A stretch of DNA of 64,000 nucleotides, from assembly GCA_034440615.1 (NCBI GenBank), contig JAOTOM010005128.1:434001-498000 (forward strand), read 5' to 3'. A program made the position numbers and the translations under genes. Below are positions 33,970 to 47,026 of the stretch, one piece after another. Below the pieces are notes generated by a model. That model made no database searches. It was not told the origin of the DNA and saw only the letters and a list, made by a program, of their open reading frames with translations. Origin of the DNA: Ashinkailepas kermadecensis (lineage: Eukaryota > Arthropoda > Thecostraca > Neolepadidae). Position 1 is the first letter of the stretch. Each line of letters starts with the position of its first letter.

Positions 33970-35240
33970 GCCCTCCCGGCGGGGTGGGTAGCCCAGCTAG
34001 CACTATATCTGAATGCCGGCCAACATCAGCCCTCCCGGCGGGGTGGGTAGCCCAGCTAGCACTATATCTGAATACCGGCCGACATAAGCCTGCCCGGCGG
34101 GGTGGGTAGCCCAGCTAGCACTATATCTGAATGCCGGCCGACATCAGCCTCCCCGGCGGGGTGGGTAGCCCAGCTAGCACTATATCTGAATGCCGGCCAA
34201 CATCAGCCCTCCCGGCGGGGTGGGTAGCCCAGCTAGCACTATATCTGAATGCCGGCCGACATCAGCCTCCCCGGCGGGGTGGGTAGCCCAGCTAGCACTA
34301 TATCTGAATGCCGGCCAACATCAGCCCTCCCGGCGGGGTGGGTAGCCCAGCTAGCACTATATCTGAATGCCGGCCGACATCAGCCTGCCCGGCGGGGTGG
34401 GTAGCCCAGCTAGCACTATATCTGAATGCCGGCCGACATCAGCCTGCCCGGCGGGGTGGGTAGCCCAGCTAGCACTATATCTGAATGCCGGCCGACATCA
34501 GCCTCCCCGGCGGGGTGGGTAGCCCAGCTAGCACTATATCTGAATGTCGGCCGACATAAGCCTGCCCGGCGGGGTGGGTGGCCCAGCTAGCACTATATCT
34601 GAATGCCGGCCAACATCAGCCTGCCCGGCGGGGTGGGTAGCCCAGCTAGCACTATATCTGAATGCCGGCCAACATCAGCCTGCCCGGCGGGGTGGGTAGC
34701 CCAGCTTGCACTATATCTGAATGCCGGCCAACATAAGCCTGCCCGGCGGGGTGGGTAGCCCAGCTAGCACTATATCTGAATGCCGGCCAACATCAGCCTC
34801 CCCGGCGGGGTGGGTAGCCCAGCTAGCACTATATCTGAATGCCGGCCAACATCAGCCTGCCCGGCGGGGTGGGTAGCCCAGCTAGCACTATATCTGAATG
34901 CCGGCCGACATCAGCCTCCCCGGCGGGGTGGGTAGCCCAGCTAGCACTATATCTGAATGTCGGCCGACATAAGCCTGCCCGGCGGGGTGGGTAGCCCAGC
35001 TAGCACTATATCTGAATGCCGGCCAACATCAGCCTGCCCGGCGGGGTGGGTAGCCCAGCTAGCACTATATCTGAATGCCGGCCAACATCAGCCTGCCCGG
35101 CGGGGTGGGTAGCCCAGCTAGCACTATATCTGAATGCCGGCCGACATAAGCCTGCCCGGCGGGGCGGGCAGCCCAGCTTGCATTATATATGAATACTGAC
35201 TGGCATAAACCTGCCGAGTGGGGTGGATGACCCAGTGATC
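33970..35240. repeat. 59-bp tandem repeat, about 20 units plus decayed edge
   Basis: CCGGCC landmarks recur every 59 bp (34021, 34080, 34139 and onward). The unit contains CCCGGCGGGGTGGGTAGCCC and AGCTAGCACTATATCTGAAT. Units are highly similar, with diagnostic variants CCAACATC/CCGACATC/CCGACATAA and CCTCCC/CCTGCC/CTCCCC. These recur in an ordered way (the series at 34490-34690 resembles 34910-35100), suggesting a multi-unit duplication of about 413 bp (7 units). The last unit (35160-35240) is degenerate. The period is not a multiple of three and no long frame exists. Confidence 0.95.
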
Positions 35241-38200
35241 AGCAACACCATGAATATCTAGCTAATCTCTGTACTGAGCTTCTTTATTCGGTTATAAGTC
35301 AGATCTGTCACTTCTGCAGCCCCTTCCGCCCCCGCTCCCTCCCTCCCTCCTCACAAACGGCCGGCGAAGCGCACTTCAGCTCGGCGAATTTGAGCGCGTC
35401 AGCACTCTGGTCACGGTCCAAGCACCTGCGATCATTCGGTACGGCCGATCAATGACTTCTCGGGTATCGATGCTGAGAAGCAGGGTTGGCCCGCTTAGCG
35501 TCTGCCAACCCCACCTCGTTTTTCGTTCTCCGGGTACTGCCGAATAGTGTGGGCGAAAACATGGCAGCATGATAAATGCAAGTCTGGCCAATACATACGT
35601 ATTCCCGCGCCGGACGATGTGCAATTAGCATAGATGTTTTTCTTTGGAAATAAAGACTGTCAACCATCACGTATTATACAGGGGCAGTTAAGCTTTTCTC
35701 AGATTCGGATGCTTTCGACATTACACGTACTGCATGCCAGGGTGTGTATAAAGACGAGAGCTGGTCGTAGCTAGGGCTGTACAACGTGATAGCTACGCAA
35801 GCTCGGAGCAGCTGGACAATTATTGTTGATACGGCAGCTGTCTAAAAGGAATGAGCAAGTTCCTTTTTGTTGGTTAAGCTTGTTGGAGAAAACAAAATTG
35901 AAATCATCATGTCGCAAAATAAAATCAGCAAAGAAGGTGAATAACGATCATCAGCCACGATGCCTAACTGCTCTTGGCTTTAAACAGACTTACTATTTCA
36001 CTCGTCAACTCCCTTTCCACTCATGACGATTACCACACAGCTGCTACGCAAGTTTTAATGAATCGTTCAACTGTTTGATCTCCCACCAACGAATGCCTTC
36101 ATGACAACCCCGAATGGTTCAAGCACAAATGCGGTGCAACCAACGTATCTCAGTCGCGACAGAAGCTAAGTAAACATCATATTGCCCTCTTTCTCGCCGA
36201 CGAATGTTTTTGTCCCAGAGTGGCGTAAGTGCAAGTGCGGTGCAATACGTAATCACTAGCAGAAGCGTAGCCACGGGGGCCGCCCCTCCCCCCCCAAGCA
36301 ACCAAAAACACGCTAGATGAAACAAGGAATTGATACTTTCGTCATGCAGAACCATAGGTTTTCGGCGCGCTTCTCGCGCCCGAAGCTGTCTCAGTTTCTT
36401 TACATTTCTAGGGGTTTGCCCCCTTAGGAAAATCCTGGCTGCATCACTGGTCAATGAAGCTGATTGAGCCACGACATAAGGAGTACCACCGTTCGAGGGA
36501 AAAAAAATAATGTGCGACTAGGGAACCAATCTGTTTCTTTTCCTTTTTCCCGAGGTGAAGGTACCACAATGCTAACCAAAATATCCATAGAAACACAAAT
36601 GTGCTAATCGTTTGTAAAAGTGTGGTATGTTTTTTTTTCGGTAGGAAAATAACCATTCAAATTACTATGTGCCACCAGATCACCACCTCTAATGTACTGT
36701 GGTGGACAACTGCATTGTGTAGCATTCGAAGCTAAGTTGGTTATTTGGACTTTGTGGCGCATCGGCATTCGAAGCCTAATTATAGACGATTAAGACTGCT
36801 TTCTGCGGAAATATTTTCGTGAAGCGTTTCATGTTCTTCTGGGGAATACATTACATCTCCTGTGAACATTCCTTTTCAAGGAAAGTCGGAATTAATTACG
36901 CTTGGGCTGCATTCTTCCGACGCCATACCCAGGGCTCTCGTGTGAACTGCCAAAATAACTAGCACCTTAGTACCCAGTTTATCCTGTGGTGTCACCGTCC
37001 ACGCACATTATGAGCTCGTCTAAGCAAACTGAGCCATACTGTACGTCCCACTATTCAACAAACTATTTCAGTCTGCCGTCATAAGAAAAGCTAGTTGATT
37101 AAGCCGTGACATAATAGTCCGTGGAGAACAAAACATTTATTTCACCTTCCTTTTTCCAAGACCCACGCATCTAAAAAGAGAGAACCCATACATACCGATA
37201 TTTGTTTGACGGATCATTTTCACACGGACGTAGGGATTACTTTCCAATATGTTAGGGTTGATGGGATGAAATTCAGCAAAAACAACTTGCCTGAAATGGC
37301 CACACACTGGCGGATGTGCTTTGTTGTCGATATCGAACATCTCCTTTTATATATTTTCATTTTTAGAGGGTGTATCGACCAATTCTGATCATTTAGCGTC
37401 ATAACTGAATGATTAATGGCGATAAATGTGATTGTCACTACCGCTAATTGAATAGTTGGTGGCTAACTTCAACTGAATACGGTTCCGGCTGAACAATCCA
37501 GCACCTTCACTCCCCAGTTTCGTTATTCGTATTTGTCTCTTCCTAAGCCTTCAGAGCATCTCTATGATAAACACGAGACAGACAGATAGATACGCATTGC
37601 ACATGTTATTGCATTGCAGTATGCCACAGTGGTGAAAATATCAAAACCGAGCCAATGAGCACTGGTACGTAGAAAAGAGGTCACATGAGACCATCCCCAG
37701 TAAACAACTTAACAAGCTTGCAAATACAATAATAAAACGTCCGTCGCTGTCATATATACAAATACACAAGCACCACCTTCTGTTGAACAGGAAGCTTTTC
37801 TCTCAGGTTTACGAGCGAACTCAGAAGCGGTGGGACGACCGTCCTCGATCTGGAGTGTGGAGTCCAACCTGTGTATGAAGCAACCGAAACAGACTGGCCC
37901 TGTGTGTGTGTGACCCCGCCCTCTCTCCCCGCGGAGAATCGCGCTCTGTCTCAGTGCGCCACGACCCAAGGTCAGTCGCCGCGGTGACCATTCTGCATTC
38001 GAAGTCGTGAGCCGTCGCAGACGGGCTGAACGTGCTGTCATCGTTCTGAGAACGCAAGTACGGAGTACCGTGGGCGGTCGTGTCGAGTATTCTTACTTCC
38101 AACGTCAAACAACCCTACCGCCGCTGGATGGCGGTCTGTCGGGAGTTGGGCTCAGACCGAAAATCCAACAGCGAAGCATGCCAAAAACAGCTGGCGGAGG

Positions 38201-39168
38201 TGGGGGTGTTGGGGCTGCCATTTGTGACTACAAAGGAGAAGATTCTGTTGCGAGGGCGTGCGCAGATACAGATAGTGTTCGTCTGCTCTGCTGAGAACAT
38301 CTCGAATGGGTGCAGCATCCATTGTGTAGGTGGGTTAGCTGTCCAGCCAAGTTAGCGACATAACACGTACAGCGTGTTTGCATGTGCATCCAAGGCTTTG
38401 GACCACACAGCTATCATGTATCATAAGGATATCACAAAGACATCATACGGAGATCATAATAGACTGTTGCACATCCCCAATAACCCAAATAACTAACTAA
38501 CTAGCAGCTAATCTATTCCGTGACCTAAGTTTGCATTTTGCGCTCACGCGACAGGTTGCGTAGACCTTCTGATGTTTGGCTGTTGATTGAAAATGTTTGT
38601 TTTTTGGTCATCTGGAAATTATTTGTGGAGATACGGATAGATGGATAGCTCAGGCTTTTCTCGTGTGTTGAAATGGCCCAGCCGTTGCCGCTTTACCCCA
38701 TGCGTGCATTGCTCTTTACGCACTCGCAGGGTGAAACGAACACCAGCGGTTAACTGTTTGGTTGATTGGCGATTGGCGTTTGGCGATTGGCGATTGGCGA
38801 TTGGCGTTTCAAGGTGACCATGGTGGTCATTTAGTGTTCAGCGTCTGAAATTATACGGCTGCATTTACATCCGCACACTCCCAAGCACACATAAACGACA
38901 GGGTAGGGTCACGAAATCTATCCACTCTCGACAGATTTCGACTCAGGTTTCTTCCTCCCACACTGTTCACGGTGATGTTTCCGCCCGCGAAGCGCTGTCC
39001 TTGGTGCAGAAGTCGTGGGTTTACCCCATCCCCCTCCAAGAACTTGATGCGCCAATGGCTCCACCGTATGACTCTCCAATATGATGAGCTCGCCCATATG
39101 TCCTCCGTTGTTCGCATCTGGAATTGGTTGGGTCCGAAGTTGACCACATCTGAAGTCGGTTGTACTTG
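35241..39168. other. Non-coding, low-copy DNA
   Basis: About 3.9 kb without a supported gene. The stretch at 36245-36450 has GCGTAGCCACGGGGG at its left and a CCCCCTTAGGAAAATCCTGG-type right end, a layout common in invertebrate DNA elements. The two ends do not pair well enough to call. A 7-bp GATTGGC array lies at 38766-38806. Confidence 0.45.
38766..38806. repeat. 7-bp GATTGGC tandem repeat
   Basis: About six copies of GATTGGC with one GTTTGGC variant. Confidence 0.85.
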
Positions 39169-40506
39169 GAATCATGGGTGTAATCTTTGAGGGGGGGGGG
39201 AGGCTGGGAGGACATATCCCCCGATTTTTTACAAGTGGTGCTTTGTCCCTCTCAATTTATTTCCTGTCCCCCAAGACCCAGGTATTAAAATACCTGTGCA
39301 TGACCGCCGCAAAATTATACTTAATCATTTATATAGTGAAAATATACATACAAGATAATCGCCAAAAACATCACAAGCCGGTCTAGCCAATCAACGAGCT
39401 TCATAGACTATCTGTCGTCACAAAAGCTCCGAGTGGTAAATCAGCAAGTGTTAGAAAATTTTGTTTCCAGACCATTCTTGCATAACAATAACCTTGACCA
39501 TCTTTTGTTTTCGCTTGAGTGGAGAGTTGTGCTTTGTAAGGCACCAAATTTGCATTGTCGCAAGGTCTTATACGTCTTAGGTTGCCTTCCTCTGCGCATA
39601 TATCGATATATCTTGAACACACGTGATTCTGGATGTCCTTAGGTATATTAAATGCCATAGAGAGGCGTCTTAGTCAGCCTTAAACGTACGTCAAGTTAGC
39701 GTCGTATTCATATTCGGGGACAAGTTATTCAAGGGTGCATTCGTATTCATATCCGCATTCAGCGACTGGTTTATCTTCGTTCGAAACATTTCCCCCAAAT
39801 GCTTCTGCCTGCACTGTACACACTGGAAGCAACTACATAGGTCTCACGTGACTACTTTCACGGTCAAGGTCCAATCCAACGCAAGTCCAGTCCAATCCAA
39901 CCTTCCCGGAGGGGCACCTTTCCTTCCCAGGGCGGCCTTTTTCTCTCAGAGGGGCGACTCTGGCTGAACAAAAAAGTCGATGGGTGCACTCGAACCTCCT
40001 CGAAGGAGCGCCTTTTCCCGGCTGGAGGGACGCCACTTTCCATGGTGGGGGCACACGCCCCAGTGCCACCCTCTGGAATGGAATGCCCAGGCAGGAATGG
40101 ATATTCCTGGTTGTTATTGCATCAATATGTGTCCCCGAAAACAGGCAAACGTTGGAAATGCTCATGTAAGTCCATATTTACTTGAACAAAATCCATCAAT
40201 CAATATTTTCTGTTTTCTTCCTACAAGAGGATAACGTTTAACGTAATTACAGCATCGATCTATGGCGATTGTGAAATCGGGCCAGCACATTAGGCAAAAC
40301 GTTAGCTGTTCATAGGTTGTGATATGCAGTAAAACTTGCTAATTTTGGACGAACTTTTTACCCCAAATTTGAGATTTACCAACGTAAATCTGAAAATTAC
40401 ACCTTGAAAATGAAGTGGCTGAAATCCATGGATTTGTGTAGTGTGGGATGGTACATCTCTATCCTGTCCAAACTTACCGGGCCCTCGTGTGTTCCCACAA
40501 TTTCAG
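39169..40506 (+). mobile_element. Interspersed family R, copy A (about 1.34 kb)
   Basis: Begins at GAATCATGGGTGTAATCTT and ends near CTATCCTGTCCAAAC followed by CACAATTTC. It aligns along its length with copy B at 47027-49830. Shared blocks in order: the G-rich start, CGCCGCAAAATTATACTT, CAAGCC..TCTAGCCAATCAACG-type sequence, GGTAAATCAGCAA, a TTCGTATTCATAT stretch, CACTGGAAGCAACTA, GGTCTCAC, the C-rich TTCCCGG..GGGGCACC block, CATTTACT..AAAAC, CTTGCTAATTTTGG and GTGGCTGAAATCCA. It has no coding capacity. Copy A lacks the Q satellite and the 674-bp insertion of copy B. Length arithmetic supports this: B minus its two insertions is about 1.34 kb. The superfamily is unknown. Confidence 0.8.
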
Positions 40507-40539
40507 AATTTGATCAATTGCATCTGAAATAGGCTGTTT

Positions 40540-40640
40540 ATGGAGTCGGTATATTTGGAGTCGGTTGTGCCTGGAACCGACCACATCTGAAGTCGGCTGT
40601 GTCTGGGAGTCGGTTGTGTTTGGGGTCGGCCCTGGCGATG
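40540..40640. repeat. Degenerate GAGTCGGTTGTG repeat
   Basis: Four or five imperfect copies of a roughly 20-bp unit with GAGTCGGTTGTG or GAAGTCGGCTGTG. A related segment precedes family R copy A at about 39130-39170, so the same simple repeat flanks R on both sides. Confidence 0.6.
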
Positions 40641-40909
40641 ATCGCCAATGCCTGCACCTCCCGATGGCGGTATCCGCCGCTGGCGGTCCCCGACGCCGGT
40701 TGCGCCCACCGAGAACTGAGATACCACCAGCTGTGTTCACAGAGTTCAATGTGCTGTGAACGCAGGGTGGCCCCCGCCCTCAATGGCCAGCTGCTCCCAG
40801 TGCAGTCGATCAGAGACGAGTCTTCCGCTGCCACATGGCTGCCAGATGGTCCGCCGTACCGGTCCGAAGTCGCCGACCCCCAGCGGCGAAAAATACCGCC
40901 GTTCCAGTC

Positions 40910-41031
40910 CGCCAGACGTCGACCCTGAGTATCACACTGTACCTCTGTACTGGTCCGGCAGTCCTCGACCCCGAGTACCGTACTGTATCTCTGTACCGGT
41001 CCGCCAGTCGTCAACCCCGAGTACCGCACTG
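40910..41031. repeat. 46-bp tandem array, left part
   Basis: About 2.6 units with CTGTACCTCTGTACTGGTCC followed by GGCAGTCGTCGACCC and GAGTACCGCA. CTGTA landmarks lie at 40937 and 40983. The same array resumes in the same orientation and phase at 41679 after an inserted element. Confidence 0.85.
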
Positions 41032-41678
41032 CAATGGCGGATCCAGTGAGGGGCCATTCCGGCCATGCCCCCCCCCCCCGAAGCGCTTAAAAGGGGAGCC
41101 ATAGTGTGTTTTGCCTCCCCCCACCGAAACCAAAAGAAGTAAACTAAATTAAAATGCAGCAACCTTTGACGGGGTTTAAAAAAACGTCCGGATGAAAGAA
41201 TCTCGAATTTTAAAGATATTTTTTCCTAATTGTTTGGAAGCCCAATATTGGAGCATAGTAAATTCTGACGCACACCGAGGGTTCCATGCTGCTCACGTTC
41301 TGCTTACAGAAAGAGTTGAAAAAAATCGGATCCGTCAGTGTGTACACGTGCAAGAACGTTGACGTGGTACAAGACGTTGAACGTGAAGGTGAACGTTATG
41401 GTAAACAAGAACAACAATCCGGTAACTTAGAAACGGTCGAGGTAGGCTGGGGCGCCTACACAGGAAATTGTGTTATTTTTTAATGGGCCCCTTTGCAAAA
41501 TAGTGGTCGAAATTCGGTGCTTTTAAACCAAAAACAGTGGGAGGATGGGCACCCTCCAAATCCGTTCGACCCCTCCCCTGATGCAATTCCTAGGTACGCC
41601 ACTGGATGGCGGGGTTGGGCTGACGCCGAAAACCGAAAGTTGCCCACCCCCTAAACCGGTGGGCTAGATCCGCCAGTG
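41032..41678. mobile_element. 647-bp hAT-like non-autonomous element
   Basis: The left end is CAATGGCGGATCCAG. The right end is the complement of CACTGGCGGATCTAG, so the two 15-bp TIRs differ at two positions. Flanks are CCGCACTG (41024-41031) and CCACACTG (41679-41686), an 8-bp duplication with one mismatch. CA.TGGCG termini with 8-bp duplications are typical of the hAT superfamily. A second internal end-like sequence, the complement of CAGTGGCGTACCTAGG, occurs at about 41590-41605, so the element may be composite. No transposase frame. The insertion split the 46-bp array. Confidence 0.65.
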
Positions 41679-41945
41679 CCACACTGTACCTCTGTACTGG
41701 TCCGGCAGTCGTCGACACTGAGCACCGCACTGTACCTCTGTACTGGTCCGGCAGTCGTCGACTCTGAGTACCGCACTGCACCTCTGTACTGGTCCGGCAG
41801 TCCTCGACCCTGAGCACCGCACTGCACCTCTGTGCTGGTCCGGCAGTTGTCGACCCCGAGTACCGCACTGTACCTCTGTACTGGTCCGGCAGTCGTGGAC
41901 CCTGAGTATCACATTGTACCTCTGTACTGGTCCGCGGGCCATGCC
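41679..41945. repeat. 46-bp tandem array, right part
   Basis: About 5.7 units of 46 bp from 41684, 41730 and onward, with CTGTACCTCTGTACTGGTCC in each. Minus-strand frames through it (172 and 116 codons) carry a GPVQRYS-type repeat that is an artefact of the array. Confidence 0.9.
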
Positions 41946-42992
41946 TCCGTATAAGATCCAGGCACTTCGAGGCAGTCCGCGATACGAGGCGCAGATTCCC
42001 CATGTTTGTGACATTTAGCATAGCGCCTGTGGACATGGCAACGACTGATTGCACCAGTACCGGCATCTGTTCAGCCATCTCGGCAGCGACAGTGGCCAGC
42101 TGCAGCACACAGCCAGACCCCGTGGACTCGCGAACAAATAAGGCGCTGACACTTGAACTTATCCCGAACGCGTTAGGAACGAATCGATTCTTGTCGATTC
42201 TTGTGTTCGATTCTGCCGAAATTAGTTTGCGTAGGCCAATTACAAAATAGTGAGATCTGTCAATATCATGTGCATGTATGTTATTACATGTGAACTTAGC
42301 GTCACTTTTCAGGAATACCGAGCGCTATCTAGTAATTCAAATGCTGGAACAATTCCTGTAATGGTGACGAGTTGATATCCCAGAAGCAATATTGCTACAC
42401 ATCTTTGGCATGATATATGTACTTCTAAGATGATAGTACCATGAGAACCTGAATGTACTCTAAAACGAATATTGGCCTGGCCCAGTCGCACCTAGCATGC
42501 GCGTACATTATTAACTTTGCAATGCATTGTGAGGCATTGTGATAATAAGTAGAATTGGCTATGTTCGACTCGTTCATCTGTCTGATTTCGACACCGTCCA
42601 GGTATCACAAAATATGTTTGTAAGCACAGCAGGGATGTCACATCATCTTACCTGTCTGACCCAGATTAGGAAGCATCTTCCATTATACTGAACTTTCGCC
42701 TCGCAAATTTCTAACTGCACCGTGTCGGAGCATAACTCACCCATCGTACACTGCTTCGGCTGAATTGTGATTATCAGGCCCCATGCAGATTGGAAAAAAA
42801 TGACATGCTTCCGAATCACTTGTTTCAAGCTATAAGATACCCACCCAGATGGAGCTTCAGCCTTCGAAGTGCAATTTGAAGAATAATCAACTTTATCTTA
42901 CAACGTCATATATGCATGTAAACATACAAATGTGTACATGTGTGCATATGTAAATGTAAATATGTCGATCAATAGAGAGGCTACAAACGGAG
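41946..42992. other. Non-coding, low-copy DNA
   Basis: No supported gene. Short ORFs only. Confidence 0.5.
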
Positions 42993-43165
42993 ACAGTGCC
43001 CAAGGAAGCTCTCCAGCACAGCGCTAACATCGGATCGCAGACGATGTCAGCGGAAACAGTGTCCAGGGAAGCTCTCCAGCACAGCGCTAACATCGGATCG
43101 CGGACGATGTCAGCGGAAACAGTGCTCAGGACAACTAACTCTCCAGCACAGCGCTGACAACAGAT
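42993..43165. repeat. 63-bp tandem repeat, about 2.7 copies
   Basis: ACAGTG starts at 42993, 43056 and 43119. The unit contains AAGCTCTCCAGCACAGCGCT and ATCGGATCGC. The period is a multiple of three, so the minus frame gives a 21-residue repeat. There is no other sign of coding. Confidence 0.85.
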
Positions 43166-45543
43166 CGCGCACATCCTAAATCGGTCAGAATTAATGTTGA
43201 AAATCGAGCATTTATATCTTATTTTGTTAGATGAGCTGACCTGGCCTGACCTTTGACATTCATAACCATTGCATATAATTCCTGACTCGACGAAGACCGT
43301 TCGCGCCAAACTAGATTCCACACCAAGACTGAAATGGCAGCGGTGCCACGACATGTGAGCTTTTGCGGTGTTTGAGTTGTTATTCGATCTTGAAACGCTT
43401 AGATATTTCACGAAAATGACCAGAGCATCTCTACATAGTGTGTTTTTACATCACATAGTTTTCATGCACCATGTGATTTTCATCAACGAAGCTCACTATT
43501 TGTTAATTACAACCATGCGCTTTCGTTATTTGGGGTCAAACTAGGCACAATCCTGTTCATGCAATAAATAAGTGCAGTCATCACGACCGGGAGTCTCAAA
43601 GAGCTTTGACATGCCTGACATGAGCGCTCGTATCTGTGTACGATGTCACATTGGTCTTATGCCCTGCTCGGCTCGCAGAGGAACGCGACCTTATGGACAG
43701 AGCTGTCAATGGTGACAGCTCTGTCACGGGCAGACAGACTGCGAGGCGACTTTCTGGAACACATGCAAATCGGTGCCGAATCTCGCGAATTGCATGCCAA
43801 AATAGCGGCACACTGGCACGGGGGCGGTTCGCGGCATCGGGGCGCGCAGAAGCGCCGCGGGCACTTCCACCCAGCCGCCCCCGATCGATCCTATGAGGCT
43901 CAGGCGCCCGACCAGCTCGCCGGCTCTGGCTTCGGAACCAAAACAAGCCGACCGGCCGCGATCAATGGGCACAAAGCCAGAGCCGCGCATCTGCACCAGC
44001 GCCCAAGGTGAAGGTCAGAGAAGAGCTGCGCACGGCGTAGGCCGGTTCTCGAATGTTCCCGTGGCCGGCTCAACACGGCAGCAGTCGGCGGCGCCGCCGT
44101 CGCGAACATGCGGGCAGCACCTACTACAACACGCCGGACGACAAGCTGACAGACGATCGAAAGCGGCGCCTCCCGGAGAGGTGCTGAAATCACCGCAGAC
44201 CATTACACACCTAGCAGTCCATGCTGACGGCTGCAATAACGGAAGCTAATTTGTGTCTGTCCTGTTCCAGAGATGGGATAATTATGCAGTTCTGACGAAT
44301 TATGCCCTGTTCCAGAGAACTTGTGTCCGCGGGCGTTCTCAAGGTGGCATTTGAAGTTGCTGTTTGAAAGCATTGATGCATCATGATCATACAATTGCAC
44401 ATAAAATGTGTTTGACACCACAGCCATACGCAAAACGATACACATATTGGAAGAAGCCCACCAAAAGCATGTGGCGAGATAATTTATCGAGCTCGTCCGT
44501 ACAGAGACCAGGGTTAACCATAGGCGAAGCTATGCGTACCATATTAGGGTACACACCATGCAAAAGTGAAGGCCTACACCCCGCTTTCCATAGAGGCCAT
44601 AGCAAGAGACCAAGTGCTGTACGGATATTTTCACCGGCACAATGCCCCAGCATACGAACAGACTGACTGGGTGCACAGTGAAACTGATAGCTGGGTGGGT
44701 GGTGGACGGAGCCCAAGTGACCACGTAAGTAGACGGAGCAACAGGCGGCCCCGAGCAAGAACCAGCTCCGCCATGAGATCCCATACGAGACACCATCGCG
44801 GGAGCAGCAAAGCACGGCGCAGGACGGCACCGAGCGCGGCCCAAGATGGGTGAGGCTGCACTAAGAGCGGCCCAAGCACGGGCAGGATGACACCCGGCGA
44901 GCCCCCGAAAAACGAGAACAAAGCGACGACACCGGCATCACAGCTGCGCGGCGGCCGTGGCGCCCGGGGCACAGTCCGGGTCACGGGATCCGGCCGACAC
45001 AATGGCGCAGCGGCGCGCGCCACCGTCACCGACGCGCCGCTCTTGTCGCCGCCGCACCGGGCGCGTCGAACGACCGCCGCGAGACTGACCTGGTGCCGGC
45101 GCGGCGGCCCGTGGCCGGCTCCAGCACGGACAGCCCCGACCCCCTCTCCCTCTCCAACCCGCAGCCGCCCCCGAAACCCTACCCGCGGCGTACCTGCCGA
45201 CGAGGGGCCGGCAGAAACCCGACCGGCAGGCGCCGGGGCACGGCACCGCCCACCGCATCAGCCGACACCGGCGCAGCACGCGGGCGCACCGCCGCACCGC
45301 CGCACCGCCGGCCAATGTGCCGCTGCTGCCACTCACAGGCTCACAGCGGGCCGACAGCGGCCCACAGCGGCCCACCGTCACCCCACCGATCCAGACCGAT
45401 TTTTTTTGTGTTTTGCTTGCCTGAACACCGCCCAAGTAAAGTATCAGATTTAGGGGAGGATACGTCCGCCCACCATGGCTTCGAAGCCAGAAAGGCAGTT
45501 GACTGACACGCTGCTCAGCCACCGCCCCAACTAGTCACATGAC
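43166..45543. other. Non-coding DNA, GC-rich at 43.8-45.4 kb
   Basis: No recognisable gene. From 44880 to 45400 the GC-rich sequence is open on both strands (188 codons +, 194 codons -), which I read as composition rather than coding. Confidence 0.45.
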
Positions 45544-45590
45544 TTGACCTGACCTGACCTGACCTGACCTGACCTACCTAACCTAACCAC
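45544..45590. repeat. (TGACC)n array followed by CCTAA units
   Basis: Six TGACC pentamers at 45544-45574 pass into CCTAACCTAACC at 45577-45588. The latter is the arthropod-type telomere pentamer (TTAGG), but only two units are present. Confidence 0.9.
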
Positions 45591-47026
45591 ACGTCATGGT
45601 ACGTGATGGTAAATGCCATGGACGTAGTTGGTGCAAGGGGAGGACGATGGAGGACTAGCCCCCTTTCATACATAGACTTTCCAGTAGGGCCAAGACATTT
45701 TGGTAGGTACCGCATTGGTAGGAAACTTTACGATGCTGCCAGAATTAAATCTTATCTTTACCATATTAATCTTGACCATGCGCATTCGCCAGCCTTCTCA
45801 TGCGAGGGGAGTGTCATCACCACCCCACACTTAACTGAGATAGATCCATGGGGCATAAATCACCGTCTTACGTGCTAGACAGACCGAATCGTGTTCGGTT
45901 CCTATGCTTCCTCCAGACGGTGAACCTCCATGGCAGGTGAAAGGCAAAAGTTCGCAAGTGTTGCATGTCACCATCTTGGGCCTCACAATGCACCGAATCT
46001 AGAGCAGCGAAATAGATGCTAGGGTGTAGATTATGTTTCTACAAATATACAGACATTTCATGTCGTCTTAGAAAGTGCATGGTGAACGGATTAGGTCCAG
46101 GAGCTAAGTCCCAAAGCTAAACCCCAGAGTTCATGCCGATGCAAAGGTGAAATTCAATGGCCTGTAAAAAAACAGGCGGCTTTGAAGTTGACAGGGTAAA
46201 ATGGTATCTGACTTTGAATCCACCCCATAAGTCAGAGAATTAAAGCATATTTTACCAACAAACTCAGTGGAGTTCAATCAAGGCAAGTGACCGCATTTAA
46301 CATTGAAAAGGCCATTAGCTTGACGACGTCACCTCAGAACATCTAAACATTTGAATATTCATCATTCGACCGCACCAACTGGAATACAACTAACAAGCTA
46401 CATTATCTGCATACAACGCACCAAACATGTGTGTAGGAATGAACTAATCAATTGGTGGCCTCGCATAGCATGACTATTATGTTACCGAGACAAAGAGAAA
46501 AGAATATAGCATTAGTCATACTAAGTGTCGGCTCAGTGACTTTCTAGCGGTCGCACAAAAAAACAGCTTGGGTTGGCATATACTGCCCTCGTATGACGAG
46601 ACTTAGGATAACCTCCGATAGAAATAGACCGGGTTAAGTCACAACCACGGCCTCTCGTACTCCCGACATGTCACTGCGTCACTAAAGTATAGCAGTGAGT
46701 GGTCCCTGACATTTCCCGCAACTGAGTTTGCGAGGATTTCATCCTCCATAACTAAGAAGTTCCTGACCTTTGACGTTATTGGTTATTCGCATCAGTTATA
46801 TTAATTATCAGCAGTACACATGAGAGCTTTGTCGGCTGGACAGATCTTTCCTTTCTGGGATTAAGGTGCATTGCTAGTGTATTTACGACAATACTTCGAA
46901 ATATTGGATGCCAGCATACTTGTTCTCGGTGGCTTTTAGGTGCAGTCAGAGTTTACACAGTCCGGAAGGCGCTATTGAATTCCGGTTGAAGATTGGTCAC
47001 GTGACGGGCCCACGGTCCTGACACAT
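45591..47026. other. Non-coding DNA
   Basis: No gene supported. A short GAGTACGAGAGG match (minus strand, near 46657) recalls the LSU rRNA sarcin-ricin loop, but its surroundings do not match rRNA order. Confidence 0.45.

Noticed and set aside
36245..36450. Possible DNA transposon with GCGTAGCCA-type ends
   Set aside because: Ends pair poorly, no target duplication was found, and no second copy exists in the window.
44887..45522. Opposed 188- and 194-codon ORFs
   Set aside because: They overlap on opposite strands in GC-rich DNA and no domain is recognisable.
45577..45588. CCTAA pentamers as an interstitial telomere
   Set aside because: Two units only, arising at the edge of a TGACC repeat.
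46570..46680. Minus-strand GAGTACGAGAGG resembling the LSU rRNA sarcin-ricin loop
   Set aside because: Only about 12 bases match, and flanking segments do not follow nuclear or mitochondrial rRNA order.
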